Numbered from the stretch's first letter, positions 13,101-26,608 are shown. The stretch is DNA of 64,000 bases from Anaeromyces robustus (GCA_002104895.1 MCFG01000215.1:48501-112500); one strand, 5' to 3'. Notes: generated by a model not told the origin, from the sequence alone. Made by a program: numbers and translations.

Positions 13101-15951
13101 ATTATGCTTTGTATTGTTTATTTTTTTTTTTAAAAAAAAAATTGATTTTATGTATCATTTCTAAAAAAAAAATAATAATAATAATAATAAAAAAAAATTT
13201 GATCAAATTAAAATGAAGACATTTCATTTGTTGATTTACTTAATCATTTTATATTAAAAATTTAATTCTTTAATAAAATTTAATAAAATTTAATATTATA
13301 TTAATAATACTAAAATAATTAATTTTTATTAATTTTTATTAATTTTTATTAAATTTTAAATATAAAAAAAAATGTTAAAAGATTTTTTGATTATATTAAA
13401 TATAACAAGATTTAATACTGTTTTATTGTTTATGTGTAAAAACCTATAGAATTAGAAAAATTAATATAGAAAAAAGAAAAAAGAAAAAGAAAAAAAAAAA
13501 AAAAAACAAACAAAACAAAATATAAAATTAAAAAAAAAATTAAAAAAAAATTAAAAAAAATTAACAGAAAAAATAAATAACAAAAAAAGATATAAAATGT
13601 TTTATGAGTTTATTTAATATATATAGTATATAATATATAATATATACAATTATATATATTATTCTATAATTTTTTTATACCATAACATATATAATGAATT
13701 TATTATTGTATATAATAACTTGAATATTTTACACCAAATTAAAATTGAAATTAAAATTAAAATTAATAAAAATATTGACTAAAACAGAAAGATTTTGTAT
13801 ATTATAATAATTAAAAATAATAATTAAAAAATAATAATTAAAAAATTAGAAAAGAAAAAATAAATAAATTAAAGTTACTACTACATATAAAGTTTTATAT
13901 ATTACCATTTTAAAACTTTTTAAAAGTTTTAAATCGTTGTAATTTTAATTATTATAATTTTATATATTATAGAGTTATATTGTAATTAGTTTAATTTTTG
14001 ATTATCTTTGATATGCATTTTTTTTTTCTTTATAATAAAATATTAATAATATTAATTTAATAATTCATTAAACTTATATATAAAAAATATTGTTTTTTTT
14101 TATTTTTATTTGTTTTGTATAAAGTTTACTTTGTATATTGATTTAAACAATATTAAGAATAATTGGTGTTGCCACTATCATTAGAAATCTTAAATTTTAT
14201 TTTTAAAGGTTTTACCTTTAATATTATTTATTATTACTTTATTATTCTATATGTTTATTCAAGTATTTATATATTTATTTATTTATATATATATATTTAT
14301 TTTCTTATATTATTTATGTATAGATTTATAAATTTATAAATATAAATATTTAATTATTTACTTATTTATTTATTTATTTATTTATATAGCATATGTTATG
14401 AAAGTGAATTGCAGTAACAACAATTATAATTATGAAAATGGTCAAAACATCCATAAATGGCTTATATCATTTTAAGGTATGCTCTATCTTCCATTTAATT
14501 TATTTAATTTATATTTAATAAAACGAAAATTCTTTTTTATATGTATTACAACAAATTTTATAAATTTTTTACTATATATAAATTTATTATATTTATTGAC
14601 TAAAATAATTTTTTTATAAACAATAGATTAATAATAATTAGTTAATAATAAATAAATAATTAATTAATTAAATAAATAATCCTAGAATTATAATACTGCT
14701 TAGTAATAAGTATTGAATATAAGAAACAGTGTAAGTAATAAATAAATTAATATATAATATATAGTATATAATAAATAAGTAGAAATTTTTAATAATAATA
14801 ATAAGTAAAATGAATAGAAATTATGATAATAATAATATTAAATAATAATATTATTATTATATTATTAATTAGTGTTATTAATTATACTAATGTTTTTTTT
14901 TTTTTTTACTTTATTTTTCTTTTTTTTTTTTTTTTTTTTTTATTACAGATGAATAAAATCAAAAATTCTGGTTTCTAATTGGTGCAATTTAAATTAAAAA
15001 AAATTTTTTTTTAATTATTGATACAAATAGAAAAAAAAATTATGATAAAAAATTTTCTTCAATTATAAAAAATACTTTTTAATTAAATAATATATTGTAA
15101 CACAATATATTGTAATATATGATTAATTGTTTGAATTTAAACAAATAAATAAAAATTCAATTCAATTCAATCATTCATCAAATGTATCAAAGTTGAAAAA
15201 AAAAAAAAAATAAGCTTTTTTCTCTCTTATTTAAGTAGGTTTTTTAATTCAATGCTAATAATAATAATAATAAATAATAATAATAAATAACGAATAAAAT
15301 AAAATAAAATAATCATTATAATACTAAATATTATTATTATTATTTATTATTATTTATTATGATTATTATTTATTTATTTATTATTATTATTATTTATTAC
15401 AGTTAATATTATTATTATTATTTATATTATATTAAACTTTAATTATCAGAAGGGAAATGAAAAAACTTTTTTGATTTTATTAATGATTATTTTATTATTA
15501 AAATAATTAAAAATAATAATTTTTTTATTATTAATATTTTGTGAATAACACACCATATTGTGTATTTATTTTATATTAGTTTATATTATTTTATATTATT
15601 GTAATTCTTACTATTATTGTTATTATTGTCATTATTATTACTGTATTTCTTTCTTATTTAATATAATTAACAATGACAATAATAAATAAAAGTAAAAAAA
15701 AAATTTTATTAATAATATTTTTAATAATGAAATAAAAGTGGATGTTAAATATTTTTTTTTTTTATAATTATACTAAAATATATATATATAAATAACTAAA
15801 GTTATGTTACATAAAGATATTTTTTTTCTTTCACTCTTTAATTGTATTACAAACAACATTTTTTTTTTTAGTTAGGTAACACTTCACATTTCTAAAAAAG
15901 GAATTAAAAATTCTCCATTACTATTAAAACTTCTTTTCTTTCTCTTTCTCT

Positions 15952-15992
<41 letters not shown>

Positions 15993-17519
15993 CTTTTTGT
16001 TTATTTCCATGTAACCACGTTAATTTATTTAAATCATGTATTCTTTTTTTTTTTTTTTTTTACTTTCTATATTTAAAAAAAAATTGTTACGAATAATTTT
16101 AATATAGATTAAACAATAATTAATTATCTTTTACCATAAATAATATTAATAATAAAAATTATTTAATAAACTTTTTTTTTTCTTAATTATTTTATTAATT
16201 AACCAATTCAATATATTAAATATATTTATTATATTAAATATATAAATAATATTCCATAATATATATTATTTATTATATATTTTATTTTATTTTATTTTAT
16301 TATATTTTATTATATGGTATAATATTATATTATATTATAAAGTTAAAATGTAAATATATTTTATTATTTTATTATTTTATTATCATTTTACTATTTTATT
16401 ATATATAGAATTTGTTTTATTAAATTTATATACAACATTTATTTACCATATATAATCATTTAATTTATTTTTTATTTTTTAATTTTTTTAATATTTTTTT
16501 TTTTATCTTTTATATTATTATATTATTTAAAATTCCTACATTAATTTTTTAGTTTTTCCTTCTGTTTCATCTGTTTAATTTTATTAAATATATTTTTGTA
16601 CTCATTTTTTTAATTTAAGTAAAATATTAAGAAAAACTTTTAAAATTTTGATGAATTAAATTAAAAAAAAAAAAAAAAAAAAATAAATAAAATAAAATAA
16701 TATATATTTATTATATATAAAATAATTTATTTTTATAAAAAAAAAATGAGAAAAAAAAAAGAAAAAAAGAAAAAAAAGTTTTTATTTATTTATTATTATT
16801 ATTAATTTTAAATATTATTCATTTAGTTTTGAAAAAAAAAACTTTATATTTAAAGGGTTCAATTTCACTTTTTTTTTCTTTTTTTTTTTTTTTAAATGCA
16901 CAAATAAAAGTTAGAATAAAGAAAGTAAAAAAAATAAAGAAAATAAAAAAAAAGAAAGAAAGAAAAATAAAACAAAAAAAAGAAAGATAGAATAAATAAA
17001 ATAATATATAAAAATAAAAAAAAAAAAAAAAAAGAAAAATAAAAATAAAAATAAACAAAACAAAACAAATTAAATAAATAAAAATAAATAAATAAAAATT
17101 AAATAAAAAAAAAAAAAAAACTTTTTTTTTATTGACTCTTAATGATTATATTTAAAATATAATCAATTATTTAATTTTATATAGAGAAGAGTGGATAAAA
17201 AAAATTTTTTTTTTGTAACTTTAGTTGTAATTACATAATATTAAAGGTATAATTAATTATTATTATATATTGTATTTTATATATAATATACTAAATATTT
17301 TTGATTTATTTTTATGTATTTATACATATAATTAAAATAGTTGTAAAATTATTATTATTTTTTTAATAATAAAAGTATAATACTAATCATAATATTATTA
17401 TTGTAATAGATATATTATTTTATTTTACCTAATCTTTTCGTCTTCCTAAGAAAAAAAAAATAAAAAATAAAAATTAAAAATTAAATTAATAAAATAAAAA
17501 AAATCTTTCGTCTTCCAAA
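10134..17519. other. Long AT-rich intergenic region
   Basis: No supported gene over more than 7 kb. It contains long homopolymers (for example T runs near 15955-15990 and A runs near 16665-16685), TTA/TAA and TATT microsatellites, and a tandem duplication listed separately. Open frames here are low-complexity artefacts rich in F, Y, K and I. Confidence 0.7.
10420..10910. repeat. Degenerate tandem repeat of about 190 bp, two and a half units
   Basis: A unit containing TAATAATCAAAACAAGTTAA, an A/T block and TTCATGTTATCTTATATA recurs with starts near 10487, 10681 and 10863, and a partial unit lies just before. Unit lengths of about 194 and 182 bp suggest unequal duplication followed by drift. 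Confidence 0.65.
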
Positions 17520-20500
17520 ATGAGTTATTTAAGCTATTATTATTTATTTCTTGTTATCATTTCGATTTCCAAAGTTTATTCAAGTAAATAATAAATTATA
17601 TATTTAAAAATATTTAAATAAAATATAAAAAAAATATGAAAATATAAACAAAAAATGAAAATAAAAATTTTATATTTTTTAAACTAAATATATTAATTAT
17701 TATTTCTTTAATTTTTTTCATTTTATCTTTTTTTTTTTAAAAAAAAATAGAACTCTATCAATTTAGTGTAATTGCCTTTGTTGATAGAAATACTACCACA
17801 ATAGGAGTAAAAATAAATAATAATAATCATATCATTAATTTAAATGATGCTGATTATCCTATTTGGAAAGGAGAATATAACTTAGAATCTGATGATTATA
17901 CATATCACTATATTTCAAGAATTATTGATAGTAATATTATAATAGAAGAAGAAAACTTTGAAAGATTACCTAATATTGTTAATCCTTCTTCAAAAGTAAC
18001 AACATTAAATGATTTCTTTAGTAGAGAAAATAATATTTTTAAACATCCAAAATTTACAAAAGATAAAAATGAAAAGAATAATAAAAATGATGATGAATTT
18101 TCGAAACCTGAATTCTTTAATGATAAATATATATCGACAATTCATTTAACAGGTGATGATCATCAATTTAAGATTATGAAAGAAGCTTATTATAAAAAAG
18201 AAAATAATATTCCTTCTCTTAAAGTTGATGCTACTATCATTACTCCATATACTGTGAAATCATTTAATAATGCCTTATTAGAAATTAATACTTTTGCCGA
18301 AAAAATAAATACTGATATTTATTCTAGTAGTATTACTACTACTAATAATAATACTACTATTTCTTCTATTTCTTCTTCTGTTAATACTAACTCTACTGAA
18401 TACGAAATGAATAACTACAATGATTTAAAAAGTTCTTATTTTCTTTCTTTTAATAATAGTAATAATACTTTGACAACATCATCATCTTATATTGATGATG
18501 GTGGTAAGGTTCATAATTATGTATATAATAGTACAAGTATTCAATTATTATCTACTTCAACAGATAATCTTCTTTTACGTAATAAAATTTATATGGATAT
18601 TTGTAATAATATGGGTATTCCAACCGCTCAAGTAGCTTATTCCCGTATTTATTTCAATAATGAACCTCTTGGTTTTTATTTAATTAAAGAAAATCCAAAT
18701 ATTCATTATTTTAGACAAAAATATGAAACTTCTGAAATGTATGGACAATTGAATTCAAAATTTTCTCCAATGGTATATCATAATAACACTTTTAATATTT
18801 CTAATTCTGATCCAAAACGTTTAAATCAAGAAGAAGAAACCGATAATTATGCTAATTATTGGTATCAAGGTCAAGAAATTCCAGAAATTGCTCATAATAA
18901 AACAGATTTATCAGAATTATTTAAAAAGTTTCAAAAAACCTACTTCATTGGAAGAAATCAATAATGTTTTTAATATTAATGATTTCTTAAAATCTATGGC
19001 TCTTGATTATGTAGTAAATAATGAACATGCTTACCTATATAATGCCACTAATTACTTTTTATATTTAGATAAAGTTTGTATTAAAAAAAAAATTTATTTT
19101 TATTTTTATTTTTATTTTTATTATATTATATAAATGGATATATTAAAAAAATTTTTATTTTATTATTATTATTATAATTATAATTATTATAATTATTATA
19201 ATTATATAGATGGATAATATTAAAAAAAAATTTTTTTTTTTTCACAATTAATATATAGATGGATAATATTAATAATTTTATTTTAATACTATATATAGAT
19301 ATAGATGGATAATATTAATAATTTTTTCTGTTAAAATATAATTTTAAAAATTTTTTTTTTATAATGATGGATATTTTTTTTTTAATATTGTGGAAAATTT
19401 ATTATTATTTTTATTATTTATTAATTTATAATATTAAAAATTTAATTAAATTTTTTTTAATACAAAAAAAAAATTTTTTTTTTGTATATATGTATATTTT
19501 TAAATTAATTTTGTTAAATTAATTTATATATTACATATATATAAAAATATATTATTATATATATTCTAATATATATTCTAATATATATTTATATATTTAT
19601 CTATATATTTATAAATATATTATTTATATATTATTTATATATTTTAATTTTATTATTATTACTAATTTATTTATTAATTTTTTTTTTATAAATTTATTAA
19701 TTTTTTTTATATAAATTTATTATATAAACAAACTAACAATTATTTATTAATTTTTTTATATATTATAATTTTTCATTTCAATAAAATCAGTCAAGTAATC
19801 AATGGAATTATCATGAAGGTTATTATAGTTCACCATTTAATACGTGGGATAAACAATCTTTATCATTACCTTATAATAACTATCGTTTCAATAGAAATTC
19901 TACTGAAGCCATGAAAAGACCAACTTTTGATTATTTAATATCTTTTACGGATAAACAATTTAAATTTGAAAATTATATTGAAGATATTATTTATAATTAT
20001 ATTGCCAATGGAAAAGTATTTAAAAGAATGGAAAGTATTTATAGAATGATTCATAATGATTTAAAATGGGATAATTTAATTGAAATCAATAACAATAACA
20101 ATAACAATAACAATAAAACTAGTCAACTTACTAAAAGAAATAATGATAATAATTTAGACTTTGAAGAGGAATTTAATAATTTAAAAAATTGGATAAAGTA
20201 TCGTGGAGATATTGATTTTTATAAATTTAAAATTCCTTTTAACTTATATTCATTATTTACAAATGCCTTTTTAATAGCTATTATTTTTATTGTTATTCAT
20301 CTTCTTTATGCTTTATTTATTAATCCAATAGTATGGTTCTTCTCGGATAAAGAAGTTAGAGTACTTCCTTCCACTTTACTTAAACTTTGGTGTATGACTT
20401 TAGGTATTTTAATGGTTGTAGGAACTTCTCTTTATTTCTGGACACATGATAAATGGAAACCAAATTTATATCAAGTATTAGAGAGACAAGTTTATAATTA

Positions 20501-22817
20501 TATTATAAATTTCTATGGTCCTACCAGTAAACTTGATAATACTGTAAATATTATATTATGGTTAATTATTAATCGTGAAAATTTCCTTATTTTAATTTTT
20601 GCACCATTTGTAAGATGGCCTAAACTTAAGAAGAATCAAAGGAATTCTAATGGAAATTATTATAAAAAACCAAATAATTCAGAAACGACTTTAAATAATT
20701 TACTTTTTGAAGATGATAATAGTATTGTTAATCATAGTATTAATGATACTACCTTTATAAATTGTAGTAGTTCCAGTAATAGTAATCCTTCTATAGAAAT
20801 AAAAAATACCGATAGTCAAAATGAAAATAAAGAGGTTAGAGATAGAATTTTTGAAGAACCTTTTGATGATAATGATGATGCTAATGAATATCCATGTAGT
20901 CCAACTAATAAAAATAATAGTAGTATTGATGAAATTGATGTTATTGATATATTAGAAAATAATCCATGTAGTCCAATTGAACCAAAATCTTATAATAATT
21001 CATTTATTTCAAATAATACTATGGATAATGATGATGATGATATTATTGCTGCTGTTGCTGCTGTTGCTGCTGCTGTTGCTTCTGATGATGAGGAAGAAGA
21101 AGATGATGATGATACCATATCTCAAATGACTCAATCTGTTAATGAAAGATTAAGTATTAAAAGTTCAAGAATAGAAGAAAAGAATGATAAAGTTTTCCAT
21201 TCTAAAAATATTCCTTCTTATTCGGATGAACAAGCAGAAATTATTGGAATGTATAAAAGTGTAAGACATGGTTTCTTAATTGTTTGTCATAATAGTTCGG
21301 ATGTATTACCTGAAACTTTAAAATGTTTATTAAAAGTTACTACACCTATGTCCATTTTCATCGCCGAAAATGGTTCCTGTCAAGAAGAAAAAGTGAAAAT
21401 GAAAGAAGTTATTGATTATTATAGTCAACAATATAAAGATACTCATCCTAATTATCATGGATTAGATATTATTTATGCTAATTTAAATGAAGGTTCTAAA
21501 ACTTTAGCTCAATTTTGTTTATTAAATAATTTATATTGGTTTGGTATCGATATTGAATATATTTCTGTCATTGATGATGATGTTTTAATTCCTGAAAATT
21601 GGAAAGAAGAAGAAATTTTATCCTATTTCCAAGATCCAAATGTTAAAGCTTTAGCTTATCCTATTACTACTAGTAATCGTAGAGAAGGTATTGTTCCAGC
21701 TTTTCAAAATTTCGAATATACTCTTTCAATGTATAGTAAAAAAATACATCGTGATATAGGTACTGTAGTTTTCCCAAGTGGAGCTATTGGTACATGGAGT
21801 GTACCATTTTTATTAGAATGTCTTTATCGTCATGATACGGTATTCCGTGGTGAAGATTTACAATTAGGTATTCGACTTCATACTTTATATGGTAAACCTA
21901 AATTTTGTAATCCTAATGAAAAACATTGTGGTAATTATAAAATTGAAATTGCTCATGTTTCTGTCAGTACTCTTGTTCCAGGATGTTATATGCATCTTAA
22001 AGAATATTTACCTCATTTCTTAGGTAAATATCTTAAAGATTGTAAATGTGGTCAATATTCATTAAGTCGTCAACGTATTGTATTTTGGGAACCAGCACGT
22101 CATCGTTTTCTTTTTAAATTTTTAGATTGTATTACGCATAAATGTAAATGGAATCATCGTGCTACTTTAACCGCAAAATTATGTTGTACTGATTTTATTA
22201 TTACCATTTTTAATGATTATCTTTTTATTATCTTATTTGCCTTTTTATTTATAAAAGGATCCTATGTACAAGCTTTAATGATTATTTGTATTAGTTATGC
22301 TTTAGCCTACCTTAGTTTAGATGTATTTAATCTTGTTATTGCTCATGGTAGACCAGATATTAAATTACCATTTGAAGTATGTGTCGTTTTCCCAGTTTGT
22401 TATCAATCAGTATCTACCTTTTTCTATAGAATTTCTACCATTATTTATACCATATCTTATTATGTACCATTTGTTAGAAATAAAACAAAGATTAAAAAGA
22501 GAGCATTAAAGGGAGATATTAGTAATATGACTATGTCTGAAATTATTACTAATGAAGATTCTGAAAAAGCTATAGCTAATGTTTCCGATATAGCAGAATA
22601 TTTAAAAAATCAAAAAAAATCAAAAAAACATTATTTAAAATTTAATAATAAACATTTCAAACATTCCAATAATAAAAAATTAAATGTAAAAGAAGAAAAT
22701 GAAATAGAAAATGAAGAAGAAGATGATGATAATTTAACTTATAATTTAGATCTTACTGAAATTATTTTGGATTCTTTTGATGAACAATCCGAAAATGATG
22801 ATAATAATACTAATAAC

Positions 22818-22850
<33 letters not shown>

Positions 22851-22883
22851 GATAATATTAATGAAATTCATATTATTAATTAA
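17520..22883 (+). CDS. CotH domain - multipass family-2 glycosyltransferase fusion protein
   Basis: Three exons (17520-17583, 17751-19073, 19791-22883) encode about 1492 aa if a one-base frameshift at 18933-18938 is disregarded. Residues 1-21 are a signal peptide. Residues about 30-500 are a CotH-type domain (NKIYMDICNNMGIPTAQVAY, then NATNYFLYL). The aspartates expected near its C-terminal active site are not evident. Membrane segments follow at about 611-640 and 655-675. After an acidic, Asn/Asp-rich linker with an alanine-valine tract, a GT2 domain begins near 956, with the IDDDV metal-binding motif near 1055, GEDLQ (catalytic acid) near 1149 and SRQRIVFWEPAR near 1222, which resembles the QxxRW motif of chitin and hyaluronan synthases. 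Two to four further membrane helices and an acidic tail end the protein. It is likely a processive polysaccharide synthase with a lumenal or extracellular CotH module. The sugar is not predictable. Confidence 0.8.
18933..18938 (+). other. Probable frameshift in an A6 run of the CotH-GT2 gene
   Basis: The exon 2 frame runs into a stop at 18962 just after this A6 run, while the conserved CotH sequence (SLEEINNVFNINDFLKSM) continues in another frame. Taking five A residues instead of six restores the frame and also gives exactly the phase needed at the next splice junction (19073/19791). It is therefore either an assembly or sequencing indel or a single recent mutation. Confidence 0.8.
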
Positions 22884-22911
22884 TTAATTAAATATGAATA
22901 ATTATATTATG

Positions 22912-22942
<31 letters not shown>

Positions 22943-24149
22943 ATCAACTCAAAAAACAAATAAAAAGTATATATATATTATAATATATATAGTTTAATAT
23001 AATATAATATAATATATATTTATATCTATAATTTATATAATAATAATATATATAATATATATAATATATATATTATATATAAAATAAATATTAATATATA
23101 AATATTTAAAATAATATTTAATATTTAATGATTTATTTAATTTATTTTATTTAAGTTAAAAAAAAAATATTTAACAATGAAAAAAAAAAAACAAACAAAC
23201 AAACAAACAATCATAATAATAATTTTTATAAATTTAGAATAAAAAAAAATGATAAATTAGTTTTTTAATATATATTTATAATTTAAATTATTTAAAAATT
23301 TTTTTCTTTTTTTTTTTTTTTCTATATATACACCTAACATAAAAAAAAAAGAAAAACTTATTTAAAAACCTATTTAAAAAAAAAAACCTATTTAAAAACT
23401 TATTTATATATATAAAAAAAACTTATTTAAAAACCTATTTAAAAAAAAAAACCTATTTAAAAACTTATTTATATATATAAAAAAAACTTATTTAAAAACA
23501 TATTTATATAAAAAAAAAACTTACTTATATATATAAAAAAAAACATATTTATATAAAAAAAACCTATTTATTATATATAAAAAAACCTATTTATATATAA
23601 AAAAAAAACCTATTTATATATAAAAAAAACCTATTTAAAAAAAAAAAACTATTTTATATATATATAAAAAATTCTATTTATAAAAATATAAAATGAAATA
23701 TTTAAATATAAATATAAAATTTATATATTATAATAATAATTAAATTATAAAGTATTTTTGGTATTATAATTAGAATATAATTCCATTATTATTTGTAATT
23801 TAATATATATATAATAATATCTGTAAGTAAAATAATAAGTAAATAAAATAATAAGTAATTTATTTAAATATAATTAAATAATTAAATAATTTAACTTATT
23901 GAAATAATTTTATAAATAAATAATTATATAAATAAATAATTATATAAATAAATATCAAATAAATATCAAATAAATAAATTAAAATAAAATAAAATAAAAT
24001 AAAATAAAGTAAAATAAATATATGGCTGTATAGACCTCTTCTTTTTATTATCGTGTATTTTTATTTTTTATAATTATTGTTATTCATTATTATTATTATT
24101 TCAGAAATTTATTATATTTTTCTTTATATTAAATTTATGTTATTGATTT
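22884..24149. other. AT-rich intergenic DNA
   Basis: 3' flank of the CotH-GT2 gene. There is a poly-A run at about 22910-22940, then AT repeats and the tandem array listed separately. No gene is seen. Confidence 0.7.
23345..23690. repeat. Degenerate tandem array of AAACCTATTTA / AAACTTATTTA units
   Basis: About 15 imperfect units of the form AAAACCTATTTA(AAA or TATATA) follow one another. Longer blocks are themselves repeated near 23350-23400 and 23415-23470. It is simple-sequence expansion with no coding potential. Confidence 0.75.
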
Positions 24150-25014
24150 TTTTAGATCTTGTTGCATCTTATAATAAATTGTGTCAATCTATTCATAAAA
24201 AATGTAATGAATTTAGAAGACAAAATTGTTGTTCATGTTGTTTCCATTGTGACAGTTATCAGAGAATTGATCATTGGTTTATAAATTGTTTCTTATTTAA
24301 AAATCTTCGTATTGATCACTTCTCTGATCTAGATAGAAATTTTTTTTATTTTTTAGATAGTCTTTTTAATAGTTTAGTTAGGACCAGTAATAACCCTAGT
24401 GTAGATAATAGAATTAATAGTATTGTTAAGGGTTATAAAAATAGTAATAATATGAGGTTTAATTGTATTAGTAATATAGATATATTAGGTAATAAAAAAA
24501 TAGTTAATAGGTATAGTATTTATATTTTTTTAATTGGTGGAAGGGATTATGGTTTTAGTGATAGAATTAACGATAGTCCATACAAAATGGAATGGGAATG
24601 TTTGTTTAAGTGTCAGACTGAATCTGGTACTTATTCAAAATCCCCATTCTTGTTGCGATCTGCGGCTCTATTGAATGATATCATGCCTGTTGTCTGTAAA
24701 AGACAACATATATTGTTCAATAAATTTAAAACCAACCTCTCCAGGAACGTCAATGCTGATAACACAGTAGGACAGCCTAGTAGGGCAAATGCCGATCCTA
24801 TTTCCGACCCTAGTGGAATAGGATAGATCAATTTTACTTTAATTCTATATTTAGAATTAAGGGCTTGTATGGATTTATTGTTTTTAAATATTATTATACT
24901 ATTTTTTTTCCCTCCAGTATTATTTATTATTATCTATAATATATTACTGTGTTTTTTTATGATTCATGTATTTTAATATTTAAATTCAATAAAGTTGACG
25001 TACAAATTGTGTGC

Positions 25015-25062
<48 letters not shown>

Positions 25063-25494
25063 GAAGACAAAACTATTTATTTTGGATTAAAGTAGGCTGC
25101 GAGGCTACCTTAAAAAATGACAGCAGAAAATCATGGTCATGGATTAAGAAGAATATTAAAAATAATAATCAAGAGTTATTTATACCTCATCCTATCAGCA
25201 TTGAAGAAATCAAAAAGGCCATCCATTCTATCCCTAACTTTAAAGCCTCGGGTCCCGATGGTATCCCTATTGAATTTTATAAAGCTTTAATTCCTGATTC
25301 CTCTTCGAATGACTCTGTAAATAATGATTTATATGTTCCGGCTGGTCTTAGTTGTTTCTGTTTCTTAATTAATCGTATTTGGAATGGTGATTTTCCTATT
25401 TTTTGGAATAATGCATCCATTGTTTCTATTCCAAAAAAAGGCGATCTTTCTAATTGTGATAACTATCGTGGTATCTCACTTATTAATAATTTTA
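24150..25494 (+). mobile_element. Truncated non-LTR retrotransposon (LINE), interrupted by a second LINE
   Basis: Two separated pieces, 24155-24225 and 25061-25494, read as one frame of a LINE ORF2. The first ends in an arginine- and lysine-rich stretch. The second contains the N-terminal fingers of the reverse transcriptase: NFKASGPDGIPIEFYK, then FWNNASIVSIPKKGD and CDNYRGISL, which match the conserved opening motifs of LINE RTs. The RT stops before the palm, so the YxDD site is missing, and unrelated DNA starts near 25495. The element is dead. Confidence 0.8.
24226..25060 (+). mobile_element. 5'-truncated LINE copy with poly(A) tail nested in the older LINE
   Basis: It carries the C-terminal end of a LINE ORF2 (open to the stop at 24824-24826), starting in a cysteine/histidine cluster (CCSCCFHCDSYQRIDHWF then INC) like the zinc knuckle that follows many LINE RTs. 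A 3' UTR follows with AATAAA at 24988-24993 and a 43-nt poly(A) at 25018-25060. The insert is bounded by a 12-bp target-site duplication, TAGAAGACAAAA (24214-24225 and 25061-25072). These are the marks of target-primed reverse transcription. It happens to enter in frame with the host LINE, so a chimeric 249-aa open frame exists; it is not a real gene. Confidence 0.8.
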
Positions 25495-25578
25495 TTGTTG
25501 TATTAGCACAATATATTTATTAAATGTAATTTAATTTATTTTTATTTAGTTATATTATTTTTTCAATTTCCGAAAAAG

Positions 25579-25586
25579 TATAAATA
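25579..25586 (+). promoter_or_regulatory. TATA box of the capsid-like gene
   Basis: TATAAATA preceded by GAAAAAG lies 80 bp before the ATG at 25666. The same AAAAAGTATAAATA context recurs in the family A and H LTRs here, which suggests a preferred core promoter of this host's mobile elements. Confidence 0.45.
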
Positions 25587-25665
25587 GAGTTGAAATTCCG
25601 ATTTTTTTAATTTATATTTATTTGGTTATATTAATTTTTTTAATTTTAATTAATCTATATTTGTA

Positions 25666-26540
25666 ATGGCAAGTAGAAAAAGATATTATTATAGAGGTAG
25701 ATATAGTGGATATGGTAGAGGGAAATTAGTTAAGAAAGCTAAAGGTAATTTGATAGCTTCTAAAAGAGCTACAGATGTTGCGACATTTACTGTTAATTTT
25801 AGTTATCCGTTTGTATTGAGTGGTGATGTTATATCAGCAGCAAATACTAATTTTCAAATCGGTGTTCAAGCTTTAAATGTATGGGATTTATTATCAAGGA
25901 CGCCAAATTTTCAATCTTTTCAAAAAATGTATGATCAGTGTAGAATTGATTATGTTAAAGTTAATTGCAAGTAACAAATTCGACAATACAAACATCTGAT
26001 GCTAATAAAACATATGATATTATTACAGCATGGGATAGAGCAGGATTTCAAATAACGATATAATATATAAGTATGATATAAATGATAAAGTAGATGGAAT
26101 TTATGTGACAACAGGTTCTAGAATCGCAGAATATAGCGGGGCAACAACTTTACAATTAAACGCTTTCCAAAGATGGAAACAATATAAAAGTGTTTGGCCA
26201 CAAAGTTTAATGGAAAAAAGTCAATATGTTAATACAGGAGATGTTAATGAATGGAGAGAATCATTTAATACTAGTTATTTATATTATCCATTGAAAATTC
26301 AAACAGTGAAGCAAGCGATGCGTTATATTAATGAAATTCAATAATCCTGCTGTTTTTAAAGAAAATAATAGTTTCCATTTAAACCTACATTATTAATTGG
26401 AGCGTTTACTACTAGTATAGATAGTACATCAACTCTGCAAAGAATTTACAACTTTTAACTACAGATACCAAAATTTTAATGACTGCAGAGTTTAGTGTTG
26501 TATTAACATTCAGAGGATTAAAAGGAACTGATAGTATTTC
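25666..26540 (+). pseudogene. Decayed CRESS-DNA-virus-type capsid gene
   Basis: The N-terminus (MASRKRYYYRGRYSGYGRGK) is an arginine/tyrosine-rich basic arm typical of small circular-ssDNA virus capsids. A jelly-roll-like body follows: IDYVKVN, AWDRAGFQ, a QRWKQYKSVWPQSLMEKSQY region and a final FRGLKGTDSIS strand. I see at least four frame changes or stops (near 25970, 26063, 26325 and 26455), so it cannot make a full protein as it stands. No Rep gene is found next to it. A GTAAGT donor at 26541 and an acceptor ending at 26608 would splice it in frame to the fibre repeats downstream, suggesting that the original gene was a capsid-fibre fusion. Likely an endogenous viral element; the exact virus group cannot be set from sequence alone. 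Confidence 0.7.
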
Positions 26541-26608
26541 GTAAGTGTTTTTATGTTATAAATATTTAATGAATTTAGATGATATATTAATTTATATTAT
26601 ATAGTTAG

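Noticed and set aside
16819-17058. 79-aa minus-strand frame, mostly F and I
   Set aside because: Translation of poly-A/AAAT low-complexity DNA; no gene signals.
19911-22883. Separate glycosyltransferase gene starting at the ATG at 19911
   Set aside because: The frame continues upstream to the acceptor at 19790 and joins the CotH exon in the correct phase with matching CotH sequence.
24077-24826. 249-aa open frame as a host gene
   Set aside because: It is a chimera of two LINE fragments joined at a target-site duplication, preceded by unrelated AT-rich sequence.
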